In this document: piece by piece, positions 1 to 8,976 of the stretch
How the letters are laid out: each line of letters starts with the position of its first letter
Position numbering within the stretch: the first letter of the stretch is position 1
From: Rhodothermia bacterium
Lineage (GTDB): Bacteria; Bacteroidota; Rhodothermia; Rhodothermales; UBA2364
Reading direction: 5' to 3'
Length of the DNA: 64,000 nt
NCBI GenBank assembly: GCA_017303715.1
Contig: JAFLBZ010000006.1
Location: 62,001 to 126,000, forward strand
The notes under the pieces: generated by a model
The model's database searches: none
What the model was told of the DNA's origin: nothing
The model's input: only the letters and a program-made list of their open reading frames with translations
Translations under genes and position numbers: made by a program

Positions 1-375
1 CTCTATCAACAAAAATGGCAAGATGTTCGTGGCATTTGTTTGGCGACCTCCAAGATCGTCTCCGAAGCCATTGGTTTAAAAACCCCACTTCTTTCTTCAC
101 TGGAACTTGCGCCGACGGAGAAAAAAGGCGCATTGGTTTTGGAGTTATGCAAAAAAGCAGGGGCAACACACTATCTTTCGGGGCCATTTGGAAAAGATTA
201 TTTACCGCTCCATGCGTTTGAGGAGGCTGAAATTCAAATCCTATGGCATGATTTTAAGACGCCACCAGCATTGGCTCCCGCGGATCCACTCATTCCACCA
301 CTTTCTGCTTTGAACGCACTCATGGAAGTAGGATCGAATGAACTTGCCCAATACCTTCGCGTTAATCCCCGCTAA
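1..375 (+). CDS. WbqC-like family protein, 3' part only
   Basis: The reading frame is open from the first base of the window and ends at a TAA at 373-375, so only the C-terminal 124 codons are present. The visible part has the look of WbqC-like proteins: a threonine/serine-rich turn, then THYLSGPFGKDYL, an FEEAEIQILWHDF segment, a proline-rich loop and the LIPPLSALNALMEVGS end (family members carry a similar S-x-L-D-x-L-x-x-x-G ending). WbqC-like proteins are found in surface polysaccharide loci, but their reaction is not firmly known. The PIG-L deacetylase 60 bp downstream on the same strand fits a glycan-related role. Identification is by pattern memory only. Confidence 0.7.
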   Translation, partial: LYQQKWQDVRGICLATSKIVSEAIGLKTPLLSSLELAPTEKKGALVLELCKKAGATHYLSGPFGKDYLPLHAFEEAEIQILWHDFKTPPALAPADPLIPPLSALNALMEVGSNELAQYLRVNPR

Positions 376-435
376 GCACAACAAAACCCATCATATTTAT
401 TAACAACAACTTATCACAAAGACCAAGTACTTTTC

Positions 436-1134
436 ATGTCTCAAAACCCAAAAAGAATTCTTGTTTTTGCAGCGCATCCAGACGACGAGGTACTTGGTTG
501 CGGTGGAACCATAGCACGTCTTGTTCAAGAGAACCACATTGTACATGTATGTATCTTGGGCGAAGGGGCAACCTCGCGCTTTGAACGTCGTGAGGATGCA
601 CCAAATGTACTTATTAATGAATTGGCAACGGCAAGCCAAAAAGCAGCAAACGTTTTAGGTGTTTCTTCTGTGATTGGATTGGGATTGCCCGATCAGCGCT
701 TTGATACCCTGCCCTTTTTGGAGATTGTAAAAAAAATAACCACCATCCTTAATGAAATTCAGCCGGAGGTGGTTTATACCCAACATGGCGGCGATTTAAA
801 CTTAGACCATGCGATCACTTTCCGTGCAACGCTCACCGCTTGCCGCCCATTTCAAGGCGCTACCGTCCGAGAGGTTTTGGCTTATGAAGTCCCTTCTTCT
901 ACTGAGTTTGCTTTCGGCAAGTTTTATCCTGTTTTTCAGCCAGATACCTTTATAAATATCAGCCCGTATTTGGATGCAAAAATTGCTGCAATGTATTGTT
1001 ATGCGCCCGAAATGCGCCCTTTCCCACATCCTCGCTCCGAAGAAGCCCTTCGCAGTATTGCAACACGCTGGGGAACTCAGGTAGGTTTTGATGCCGCAGA
1101 AGTGTTCCAAACCATCTTCCGCACGAAACCATAA
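436..1134 (+). CDS. PIG-L (LmbE-like) family deacetylase
   Basis: A 232-residue protein with the family's zinc-binding signature AHPDDE at residues 13-18, followed by GCGGT, and a second metal-ligand region HGGDLNLDH about 100 residues further on. PIG-L family enzymes are Zn-dependent N-deacetylases acting on N-acetylglucosamine-type or related amide substrates (GlcNAc-PI, mycothiol and bacillithiol precursors, lipid-linked sugars). No signal peptide is visible, so it should be cytoplasmic. Length is normal for the family. The start ATG follows an A-rich leader without a clear Shine-Dalgarno sequence. It lies 60 bp behind the WbqC-like gene and may be cotranscribed with it. The substrate cannot be told from sequence; bacillithiol BshB-type and glycan roles are both possible. 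Confidence 0.85.
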   Translation: MSQNPKRILVFAAHPDDEVLGCGGTIARLVQENHIVHVCILGEGATSRFERREDAPNVLINELATASQKAANVLGVSSVIGLGLPDQRFDTLPFLEIVKKITTILNEIQPEVVYTQHGGDLNLDHAITFRATLTACRPFQGATVREVLAYEVPSSTEFAFGKFYPVFQPDTFINISPYLDAKIAAMYCYAPEMRPFPHPRSEEALRSIATRWGTQVGFDAAEVFQTIFRTKP

Positions 1135-1324
1135 AAACCTTTTTTCCTTATCATTCTGGCGATGAAGCATATAGCCGCTGGCGTCAGGAAATTGATTTAC
1201 ATGGTCACATATTGATAACTGTATTCATGAATTGACCGGAAAGATCATAGTATAGCGAAACCATAGAAGGTTGTTCGCCGTTTTGTGGCGGAGATTGCCC
1301 ATATCAAACCATGTGAATGCAGTG

Positions 1325-2011
1325 ATGGAAACCCTTTCTCGGAAAGAAAGAGAACGTCTGAGCCGCCGGCGCGCAATGCTGGATGCGGCCATAGAAGTTT
1401 TTGCAGAAAAAGGCTACGAAAGTGCCTCCATCGAGGAGGTGGCACTCCGTGCAGAATTTGGCAAAGGAACCCTCTATCTCTATTTCCCAAAAGGAAAGGA
1501 AGCCATGTTGGAAGCCATTTTGAAGGATTTGGCAAATGAGGAATATGCGCTGGTAGAACAGGTTCTTGAGCGTGCCAAAATGCAAAACAGGTCTTTTCAA
1601 CAAACTTTTCGGGCACTAATCCAGGCCTATTTAAACCACTACGACCACAAAAAAGACCATTTCCGGCTCGTTATTAAAGTGCTGAATCGGTTAATGCTTT
1701 CCGACGAAAGTGCGTTAAAAGAACTGGCTTTATCGTTAAAAGCCAAAACCATTTTTCTGTTTGCAAGTTTTTTAGACGCGGCCATGCGAAAAGGAGAAAT
1801 CAGGAACTTCCAACCAGAAGCACTGACGCATATAATCTTTGGCAATCTACACGGCTATATCATGTACGATGTTGTCGTTCATCATACCACAAACAAAGGT
1901 GACCCTCAACTAAAATCCTCTTTGGCAGATGCCCAAGAATGGCTCTCGTCGTTGCTACTTCATGGCATTTGTACTGAAACGACAAACAAAGCAACCACAC
2001 GGCCTTTATAA
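1325..2011 (+). CDS. TetR/AcrR family transcriptional regulator
   Basis: A 228-residue regulator with an N-terminal helix-turn-helix of the TetR type: an AAIEVFAEKGYESASIEEVA helix pair, then the recognition helix around AEFGKGTLYLYFPKGKEAML (YxYF-xxKE signature). The C-terminal helical region is the ligand-sensing and dimer domain. The frame is open for 54 bp further upstream, but the ATG at 1325 places the first helix at the usual distance from the N-terminus. A GTG at 1313 is an alternative. Its stop is only 8 bp before the TolC-family gene, so it heads a four-gene operon with the efflux system and is very likely its autoregulated local repressor. The operator was not identified. Confidence 0.88.
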   Translation: METLSRKERERLSRRRAMLDAAIEVFAEKGYESASIEEVALRAEFGKGTLYLYFPKGKEAMLEAILKDLANEEYALVEQVLERAKMQNRSFQQTFRALIQAYLNHYDHKKDHFRLVIKVLNRLMLSDESALKELALSLKAKTIFLFASFLDAAMRKGEIRNFQPEALTHIIFGNLHGYIMYDVVVHHTTNKGDPQLKSSLADAQEWLSSLLLHGICTETTNKATTRPL

Positions 2012-2019
2012 GAAACAAC

Positions 2020-3660
2020 ATGCGTTTTTTACACCGTTCTCTTTACTTAATCATCCTTCTTTTGCCCGGCATTGTTTCCACACAAACGAGCAATACACCC
2101 AAAAAAGTGGTGATGACCCTTGACGAAGCCATTCAGATTGGTTTGGTCAACAACTACTTACTCCGAGCAGCGGCCTTGAGCCAGTCCGAGATTAACTCAC
2201 AGGTGGAGGAAGGGTTTAGCAACCTCTATCCCAAAGTTAATCTATCCGGAAATTACCAACGCAACCTGCTTAGTTCTAACCCTTTTGCCGGATCGAGTGC
2301 GGGTAGCCTCTTTACTGGGCTTGGGCAAATCGGTTGGCTTGGGTATAATGAGCAAGCGCGAACAGATAACGACCCTAATTCAAGCCCCATTACCCTTCAA
2401 GAATACTATCGGAGAATTGCAGAAGGACAGGCGGCAGCGGGTATCTCAACGAACAGCAGTTCCAATCCTTTTGCGGTTGAAAACAACTTTACGGGCAATA
2501 TTGCCCTTAATCAAACCTTGTATAATGCCGCCATTGGCGAAGGACTACGCGCCACCCGTGTACTCCAAAGCATTACGGCGGCTGGCTTCTTAAGGCAACA
2601 ACAACAAGTCGTAAGCCAGATTCGGGGAGCATTTTACCGTGTTATGTTGGCAAGAGAGCAAGTTTCCGTCCTTCAAAACAGTATGGATCGCTTGTCAGAA
2701 ACCACCCGCGATGTGGGCAAAACGGTTCAACAAGGTCTTGCACCACGTTTCCAGAGACTTTCGGCAGAGGTTGAACTTGGGAATTTGAATGCACAAAAAA
2801 TCGTTTCGACCAACAATGTGGCGTTAGCGCTTTCCGGCCTAAAGTTATTAGTGGGCTTGCCAATGGAAACGGAAATTGATATTCAGGCTACATGGGAGGA
2901 ACTTACAGAAAAGGCTTCTGAGGCCGATGGCCTTAACCTTCGCGATGCCTTAGACGTGGCGATACAGAATCGGCCCGACTTGGTACAAGCACAAAAAAAT
3001 ATTGCCCTCCAAGAAATCCAGAAGGGCGTTACTATTGCGCTTGGGAAGCCCATTGTAAGTGCATTTTCTAATATTTCTTACCTTGGCCGTATTCCCAGCA
3101 ACCGGACGTTTTCGGTACAAGATACCAACGACCCATTCAAGTTTACGAAAGAGCGCAATGGACTTCTCAGCAACGACTACTGGGATCCCAACATTACCAT
3201 CGGTTTACAGGTTGTCTGGAGCCTCTACGATGGCGGAACCCGTAAGTACCAACGCCAACGTAATCAGTTGGCCATCGAACGAGCAAAAATACAAGAACTC
3301 CAACTCCAAGAAAGCATTCGTTTAGAGGTTGAACAAGCCTTTTTGTCCTTGTCCTCGGCTTTGGAGCGGATGAGCAGCCAACGGCAAAACATTGCCCGTG
3401 CAGAAGAAAACTATCGCATTACTTCTACCAGACTTCGCGAAGGTGTCGGAAATCAGTTAGAGGAACGCCAGGCATCCGAACTTTTAGACCAAAGTAAGCT
3501 GGCTTATGCGGTAGCAACGTTCGATTATCTAAATGCAAAAAACAGTTTACAAACCGCAATGGGTAAATTGCCTTTTGTGGCCACCAAGGTTCCCGATTTT
3601 GCCCCCGCACGGTCTGGCGGCATCTGGGACTATGTCAATAAGTTTTATAAAGTTCAATAA
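2020..3660 (+). CDS. TolC family outer membrane efflux protein
   Basis: A 546-residue protein with an N-terminal signal peptide (hydrophobic LYLIILLLPG ending near residue 20) and the two-fold repeated coiled-coil organisation of TolC/OprM proteins: MTLDEAIQIGLVNNYLLRAA opens the first repeat and NLRDALDVAIQNRPDLVQAQ the second. It would form the trimeric outer membrane channel of the tripartite pump encoded by the next two genes. It is longer than the usual 430-480 residues. Part of the excess is a serine/asparagine-rich stretch around residues 85-150 between the first helices, containing NPFAGSS and NSSSNPFA segments. It is spaced 8 bp from the TetR gene and 46 bp from the adaptor gene. Confidence 0.9.
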   Translation: MRFLHRSLYLIILLLPGIVSTQTSNTPKKVVMTLDEAIQIGLVNNYLLRAAALSQSEINSQVEEGFSNLYPKVNLSGNYQRNLLSSNPFAGSSAGSLFTGLGQIGWLGYNEQARTDNDPNSSPITLQEYYRRIAEGQAAAGISTNSSSNPFAVENNFTGNIALNQTLYNAAIGEGLRATRVLQSITAAGFLRQQQQVVSQIRGAFYRVMLAREQVSVLQNSMDRLSETTRDVGKTVQQGLAPRFQRLSAEVELGNLNAQKIVSTNNVALALSGLKLLVGLPMETEIDIQATWEELTEKASEADGLNLRDALDVAIQNRPDLVQAQKNIALQEIQKGVTIALGKPIVSAFSNISYLGRIPSNRTFSVQDTNDPFKFTKERNGLLSNDYWDPNITIGLQVVWSLYDGGTRKYQRQRNQLAIERAKIQELQLQESIRLEVEQAFLSLSSALERMSSQRQNIARAEENYRITSTRLREGVGNQLEERQASELLDQSKLAYAVATFDYLNAKNSLQTAMGKLPFVATKVPDFAPARSGGIWDYVNKFYKVQ

Positions 3661-3706
3661 CCGCATTCGCCCTAAAGGTTCAACCTTGACCCAAACCAAC
3701 TTCAAC

Positions 3707-4864
3707 ATGAAAAACCTCCAAAAACTGGTCGCTCTTCCTGCTTTATTGATGCTCGTCCTTGTTTTTCCGGCCTGCAACCAAGGCAACAATACAGCTTCCA
3801 ATACACAAAACGTAGAAGAACTGACGTCGGCCATGATTCCAGTAGAAACCATGGTGGCGGGTGCTGGAAATTTTGACAATATGATCCAAATCCCCGGCGT
3901 GGTGGAAACCTCAAGTGATATAACGGTTTCTGCACTTAGTGCCGGAATTTTGCAGTACGTAGCCCCCGTTGGAAAGTACGTTTCTGCGGGCGAAACGGTT
4001 GCGGTTGTAGATCCAGCCGTGGCCGAAGCATCCCTTGCACAAGCCAGAGCTGCTTTAAGTGCCGCCGAAGCCGCCGTCGCTAATGCCGAAGCACAATTCC
4101 GACTTGCAGAGGATGCTTTTCGCCGCCAAGAACCCCTTTATCGGGACTCCATCATCTCGGCTATCGAATTTGAAGGCGTCAAAACACGTTTAGCTGCCGC
4201 CAAAGCGGTGGTCAACCAAACCAACGCAGGCAAAGCACAAGCGAATGCAGCCATTTCTCTCGCGCAAAAACAGGTTTCGAATACACGTGTGGTTGCGCCG
4301 TTTTCTGGTAAGATCGAACGTAAGTTGGCCGAGGTTGGCTCTACGGCTGCACCTGGCTCCCCGATCGTCCAAATTGTGAATGCGGGTAATGTAAAAATAA
4401 CGGGCGGCGTCTCTGAAAAATATGCCGCTACGGTTCGGTTAGGAACCAACGCATTTGTACGTTTCCCAACCATTGGCGATCAAGAAACCGTTGGCGTCAT
4501 CAGCTTTGTTGGTACAAATGTGAACCCGACCAGCCGTACTTTCCCCATCGAAATACAGGTAGCAAACCCCGATGGCTTGCTCAAGCCACAAATGACTGCC
4601 CAGATTTTTGTCAACAACGAAACCATTGGCAATGTTATCATTATTCCTGAAACGTCCATTATCCGTGACGAAGAAGGGACAAGCGTTTTTATTGCACGAC
4701 CAGAAGGACGTAAGAAGGTTGCCAAACGGGTCAACATCTCTATCGGGCCATCACAAGAAGGGAAAACCGTGGTGTATTCCGGATTGAACATCGGCGATGA
4801 GGTCATAACGAATGGCCAAAACAATGTATCCGAAGGTGATTTTTTAGAGATCGTTAAGGGTTAG
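3707..4864 (+). CDS. Efflux RND transporter periplasmic adaptor subunit (HlyD/AcrA type), lipoprotein
   Basis: A 385-residue membrane fusion protein. The ATG at 3707 gives an N-terminus MKNLQKLVALPALLMLVLVF followed by PAC, a lipoprotein-type signal with the acylated cysteine near residue 23; the frame runs open upstream into the TolC gene but that part has no such signal. The order is lipoyl/barrel-sandwich half (AGILQYVAPVGKYVSAGETV), an alanine-rich alpha-hairpin (residues about 100-190, ARAALSAAEAAVANAEAQF), the second lipoyl half (VVAPFSGKIERKLAEVG) and beta-barrel and membrane-proximal domains (GDEVITNGQNNVSEGD near the end). It bridges the RND pump to the TolC channel. It is 41 bp upstream of the pump gene. 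Confidence 0.9.
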   Translation: MKNLQKLVALPALLMLVLVFPACNQGNNTASNTQNVEELTSAMIPVETMVAGAGNFDNMIQIPGVVETSSDITVSALSAGILQYVAPVGKYVSAGETVAVVDPAVAEASLAQARAALSAAEAAVANAEAQFRLAEDAFRRQEPLYRDSIISAIEFEGVKTRLAAAKAVVNQTNAGKAQANAAISLAQKQVSNTRVVAPFSGKIERKLAEVGSTAAPGSPIVQIVNAGNVKITGGVSEKYAATVRLGTNAFVRFPTIGDQETVGVISFVGTNVNPTSRTFPIEIQVANPDGLLKPQMTAQIFVNNETIGNVIIIPETSIIRDEEGTSVFIARPEGRKKVAKRVNISIGPSQEGKTVVYSGLNIGDEVITNGQNNVSEGDFLEIVKG

Positions 4865-4905
4865 TCCCCCGTTCCAGCTTTTTCTCACGATAATTTAAGA
4901 TAAAA

Positions 4906-7900
4906 ATGATAGCAGATTGGGCCGTAAAAAACCGCATTACCGTTCTTGTTTTAACGGTTCTGCTGACCATCTGGGGCTTCTATGCCTATTTTTCCGTGCC
5001 AAAGGAAGCACAACCCTCCATCAAGATTCCCAATATCTTTGTCACTGTTATCTATCCGGGTGTAAGTCCGGACGATGTGGAGTCTTTAGTGGCACAGCCC
5101 TTAGAGCGCGAGATCCAAAGCATAAGCGGGATCAAGGAAATGCGCGTTACGGCTGGCGAAGGGGTCGCATCGCTGAACATCCAATTTGAGCCAAATGTTG
5201 CGATTGAGGATGCTTATCAAAAAGTGCGCGACCGCGTAAACATTGCCAAGCCCAAACTGCCTTCCGATATTCAAGAACCCATCGTCCGAGAAATCAACAT
5301 TTCGGAATTGCCCGTTATTACGGTCAACTTGGCCGCAGGATATTCGCTATCCAAGTTAAAAGATGTAGCAGACAAACTCAAGGACGAATTTGAAGGCGTT
5401 CCCGGCGTGTTAGAGGTGGAACTCATTGGGGCGTTGGAACGAGAAATGCAAATCAATGTGGATTTGGCCAAACTCCAATCTTATAACCTTTCTTTCCAAG
5501 ATGTCGCAGGTGCCATTCAAGGTGAAAACCTAACCATTCCGGGCGGCTCCGTGGACGTAGATCGCCTCAATTATTTGGTTCGCGTAAATGGTGAACTCAA
5601 GAGCGAAGCACAATTGGAGAACCTAATCGTAAAAGTACCAGAGCCTCAAGGCCCTATTGCACGACCATCGCCCATTTATTTACGGGATGTGGCGGAGGTC
5701 TCCTATGGTTTTAAAGACCGCACCACCTATTCCCGCCTCCGAATTGTACATCCAGACGAAGGCGGAATTGGCGGAACGGTTAAATCTAAGGATGGTAAAC
5801 CACTTCAGGTAATCTCGCTCCAAGTTAAAAAGCGGTCAGGCGCAAACATTATCGAAACAGTGGATGGCCTTAAGGCAAAAATTGCCACAACCAATATGCC
5901 AACGGGTACGTTTGTTGTTTATACCGGAGACAATTCCGAGTTTGTCCGTAACCTTGTAGAAGAGTTACAGAACAACTTGGTGGCTGGTATCTTCTTTGTG
6001 GTCATGGCCTTGGTCTTCTTCCTCGGTATTCGGGCTTCTATGCTTGTGGCCATCTCGATACCGCTTTCGATGCTGATGAGTTTTGCCGTTTTCCAAATCA
6101 TGGGCTTAACCCTAAACTTTATCGTTCTCTTTAGTTTGATTATTGCCCTTGGACTTCTGGCGGACAATGCAATTGTGGTGGTTGAAAACATCTACCGTTT
6201 CCGAGAAATGGGCTACGAGAAGTTTGAAGCCGCACGGCTGGCGACACGCGAAGTTACGGGGCCTGTTATTTATGCAACCCTGACCACTTTGGCTGCATTT
6301 TTCCCCATGCTTTTTTGGCCTGGCGTAATTGGAAAGTTCATGAGTTATCTGCCTCTTACCCTCATAATCACGCTCTCCACTTCGCTATTTGTGGCATTGA
6401 TCATGAACCCCGTGATTACCGCATACCTTGTCCGTTTAGACAATGAGCCTAAAGCCATTCCGCCAAAATGGATCAATTATGTCACCCTTATCGCAGTTGT
6501 TTCCCTGACGATTCTTGTCCTGATTATCAACTGGGTAACGGTTCCCGTTTTGATAGGCATGGGCTTGCTTGTTTTTGCGTTTACGAGATATTTTTTGGTT
6601 CCTGTAAGCGACCTCATCATCAACAAACAATTCCCGCGCTACCTCAAGAAATACGAAGGTTGGTTGGAGTTAATGATGCAACGCGATTATCAAGTAAAAA
6701 GGGCATTGTTACGCAATACCTTTACCCTTACCAGCTTTACGCTTGGTTTTATATTGCTCATATTAGGCTCCTTGCTTAGCTTTGGTGAACCTAATTATGG
6801 TGGCTTTACCCTCGCTCAAGTCGTGTTCATGGTTCCAGCCGCAGGTATCTTTGTTATAGGTATTTTAGGGATTTTTGTACATACCTTCGAGATTATGATT
6901 CGTGGCGGAGGCAAAACCATTGCCCTCAGTTGGAAAACAGCCCTTGTCATGCTTGCGGTATTCGGAATTGCTTGGCTACGAACTGATTTTACCAAACCGG
7001 ATGCCACCGACCAATTGGTAAAAACCGCCATTTCCCTTTCGATTACTCCGATTTTGATGTTGCTTTTCGGTTTTATTGGCATTTTCCTGAAAGCTCAGCG
7101 CCCACTTATTCTGACCGATAACCGCGCCATTGTCCTCAACCTTACTTTTGGTCTCTTCTTTGGCATTTTCATGATTTATGCCATTGCACCAACCGGGGTT
7201 GCTTTTTTTCCATCTACCGATCCACGTTTGGTAACGGTCAATTTAGAAGGCGGAATTGGTACCAATGTGCAGACGAGCAATAAAATTGCGCAAAAAGCCG
7301 AGTCCAAAATCGAGCGCTTAATTACAAAAGATCCGTTGGTTGCAGAAAACATCAAAAACTACCAAACAGGTGTGGGCACGGCTGGCGGTCAAGCGGCCTT
7401 TTTTGGCGGTGGCGGAAGCCCTCAAGTCTCTTTTATTACCATCAATATGGTGGATTATGGGGATCGGGGCGAATCCTCAAAGAACACCTTAGCCAAACTA
7501 CGAGAGGTCGTCCGGAGTATTCCCGGCGCATTGCTAAAATTCACAGCACCGAGCAATGGCCCTCCCACCGGCGCCCCAGTGAATATTGAGGTTTCTGGTC
7601 CTGATTTTAATGAAATTGTGAGAATCAGTCATGACATCAAATTTAAACTTAGCCGTGCCTCGGACTCCAAGCAAATAGATGGACTTGTTGACGTTCGAGA
7701 CAATCTCAATTCCGGAAGACCAGAAGTCCGTGTTAAGATTGATCGGGAACGTGCCCAGCAATACAAACTTTCTACCGGACAAATTGCCAGCACCATCCGA
7801 AGTGCAATTAATGGTACGGAAGCCAGTAAATTCCGTGATGGCGAGGATGAATACGATATTACCGTTCGCCTTCGTTCGGAAGACCGTAACGCCTTAGAAA

Positions 7901-8844
7901 GCATTCAAAACCTCACCCTTCCAGTGAATGTTGGTGGCAACCCGAATAACCGGCGCCAACTACCTCTTTCCGCCGTCGCCTCTTTGGAATTGGGGACTGG
8001 TTTTGGTTCTATCACCCGATTAGATGGCCGACGTGTAGTTACCGTTTCCGGCGATGCAGCCCCCGGTTATAGTGGGCCAGAAGTTTTGGGAAAGGTAACG
8101 GCATACCTCAAAGATTACAAAGTCAAAAAAGGATATGCCCTTAACTTTACAGGAGAAAACAAAGACCAACAAGAAAGTTTTGGCTTTTTGTCTATCGCCT
8201 TATTTATGGGTGTAGGGTTTATTTTCCTTCTTTTGGTTATGGAGTTCCGAAATATTCGCGGGCCTTTGGTCATCATGATTGGCATGGGACTTTCGTTAAT
8301 TGGTGTTATGCTAGGTCTTATCCTAACCCGCTCACCATTCGGCCTGATGACTTTCATCGCCCTTATCAGTCTATCGGGGTTGGTAGTCAATCACACCATT
8401 GTCTTGATAGACTTTGCCCTTAAACGTGAAGAAGAAGGTGAGTCCTCCCAAGCAGCCATAATCGAGGCGGGCGTTATCCGTACTCGCCCCATTTTCTTGA
8501 CGATCATTACATCGGTTATTGGACTTCTCCCCTTGGTGTTTGGACTGAACATTGACTTTGTGGGACTTTTCACCCATGCTGATCCCGGATTCCAATTTGG
8601 ATCGGAGAATGGTCAATTTTGGCTCCCAATGAACGTGGCACTGATTAGTGGTTCCATTTTTTCCATCTTCCTCACGCTATATGTTGCACCCGTTATGTAC
8701 AATGCTTTTACTTCCATCGCCAATCGGGTAGTAGGTGGCTTTAAGGTCAAAGAAGATGCGGAACCATTTCATTCTACTGGCTTGGGCGGAGACGGGGCTT
8801 CTGGCTTTAACTTGAATACGCCAATAAAAGACCGTACACATTAA
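4906..8844 (+). CDS. Efflux RND transporter permease subunit, unusually long (1312 aa)
   Basis: The inner-membrane proton-driven pump of the operon. Typical features are the N-terminal WAVKNRITVLV helix, the porter-domain motif YPGVSPDDVES, RND motif GLLADNAIVVVEN in TM4, and a second-half GLVVNHTIVLIDFA in TM10. The D-N pair in TM4 and the N in place of the AcrB lysine in TM10 follow the SwrC/YerP-like pattern, so this is not AcrB-like in its proton relay. Usual members have 1020-1100 residues. Here roughly 200 extra residues lie between TM6 and the TM7 region (about residues 515-735), with five or six additional hydrophobic segments, and the loop before TM12 is also expanded. Substrate unknown; the TetR neighbour suggests a lipophilic compound or drug. 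Confidence 0.9.
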   Translation: MIADWAVKNRITVLVLTVLLTIWGFYAYFSVPKEAQPSIKIPNIFVTVIYPGVSPDDVESLVAQPLEREIQSISGIKEMRVTAGEGVASLNIQFEPNVAIEDAYQKVRDRVNIAKPKLPSDIQEPIVREINISELPVITVNLAAGYSLSKLKDVADKLKDEFEGVPGVLEVELIGALEREMQINVDLAKLQSYNLSFQDVAGAIQGENLTIPGGSVDVDRLNYLVRVNGELKSEAQLENLIVKVPEPQGPIARPSPIYLRDVAEVSYGFKDRTTYSRLRIVHPDEGGIGGTVKSKDGKPLQVISLQVKKRSGANIIETVDGLKAKIATTNMPTGTFVVYTGDNSEFVRNLVEELQNNLVAGIFFVVMALVFFLGIRASMLVAISIPLSMLMSFAVFQIMGLTLNFIVLFSLIIALGLLADNAIVVVENIYRFREMGYEKFEAARLATREVTGPVIYATLTTLAAFFPMLFWPGVIGKFMSYLPLTLIITLSTSLFVALIMNPVITAYLVRLDNEPKAIPPKWINYVTLIAVVSLTILVLIINWVTVPVLIGMGLLVFAFTRYFLVPVSDLIINKQFPRYLKKYEGWLELMMQRDYQVKRALLRNTFTLTSFTLGFILLILGSLLSFGEPNYGGFTLAQVVFMVPAAGIFVIGILGIFVHTFEIMIRGGGKTIALSWKTALVMLAVFGIAWLRTDFTKPDATDQLVKTAISLSITPILMLLFGFIGIFLKAQRPLILTDNRAIVLNLTFGLFFGIFMIYAIAPTGVAFFPSTDPRLVTVNLEGGIGTNVQTSNKIAQKAESKIERLITKDPLVAENIKNYQTGVGTAGGQAAFFGGGGSPQVSFITINMVDYGDRGESSKNTLAKLREVVRSIPGALLKFTAPSNGPPTGAPVNIEVSGPDFNEIVRISHDIKFKLSRASDSKQIDGLVDVRDNLNSGRPEVRVKIDRERAQQYKLSTGQIASTIRSAINGTEASKFRDGEDEYDITVRLRSEDRNALESIQNLTLPVNVGGNPNNRRQLPLSAVASLELGTGFGSITRLDGRRVVTVSGDAAPGYSGPEVLGKVTAYLKDYKVKKGYALNFTGENKDQQESFGFLSIALFMGVGFIFLLLVMEFRNIRGPLVIMIGMGLSLIGVMLGLILTRSPFGLMTFIALISLSGLVVNHTIVLIDFALKREEEGESSQAAIIEAGVIRTRPIFLTIITSVIGLLPLVFGLNIDFVGLFTHADPGFQFGSENGQFWLPMNVALISGSIFSIFLTLYVAPVMYNAFTSIANRVVGGFKVKEDAEPFHSTGLGGDGASGFNLNTPIKDRTH

Positions 8845-8870
8845 TACGCTTTAAGGTCTTTCTATCTGTA

Positions 8871-8904
8871 AAGAGGTTGTTCAGATTTGGGACAACCTCT
8901 TTTT
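8871..8904 (+). terminator. Rho-independent terminator of the efflux operon
   Basis: A perfect 10-bp stem (AAGAGGTTGT at 8871-8880 against ACAACCTCTT at 8892-8901) with an 11-base loop is followed by a T-rich run. It lies 27 bp after the RND stop codon and ends the tetR-efflux transcript before the CoA-transferase gene. Confidence 0.85.
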
Positions 8905-8976
8905 GTTTACCACTTTTTCCTTTTTCTGCGCCTCAAGGTTCAATAACTTACCTAAAACCTATAACCTTAACACACC

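Noticed and set aside
5900-8440. Apparent loss of the AcrB proton-relay residues in the RND pump (D-N in TM4, N instead of K in TM10)
   Set aside because: The D-N and V-V-N pattern is usual in the SwrC/YerP-like branch of RND pumps, so it is a subtype trait and not a defect.
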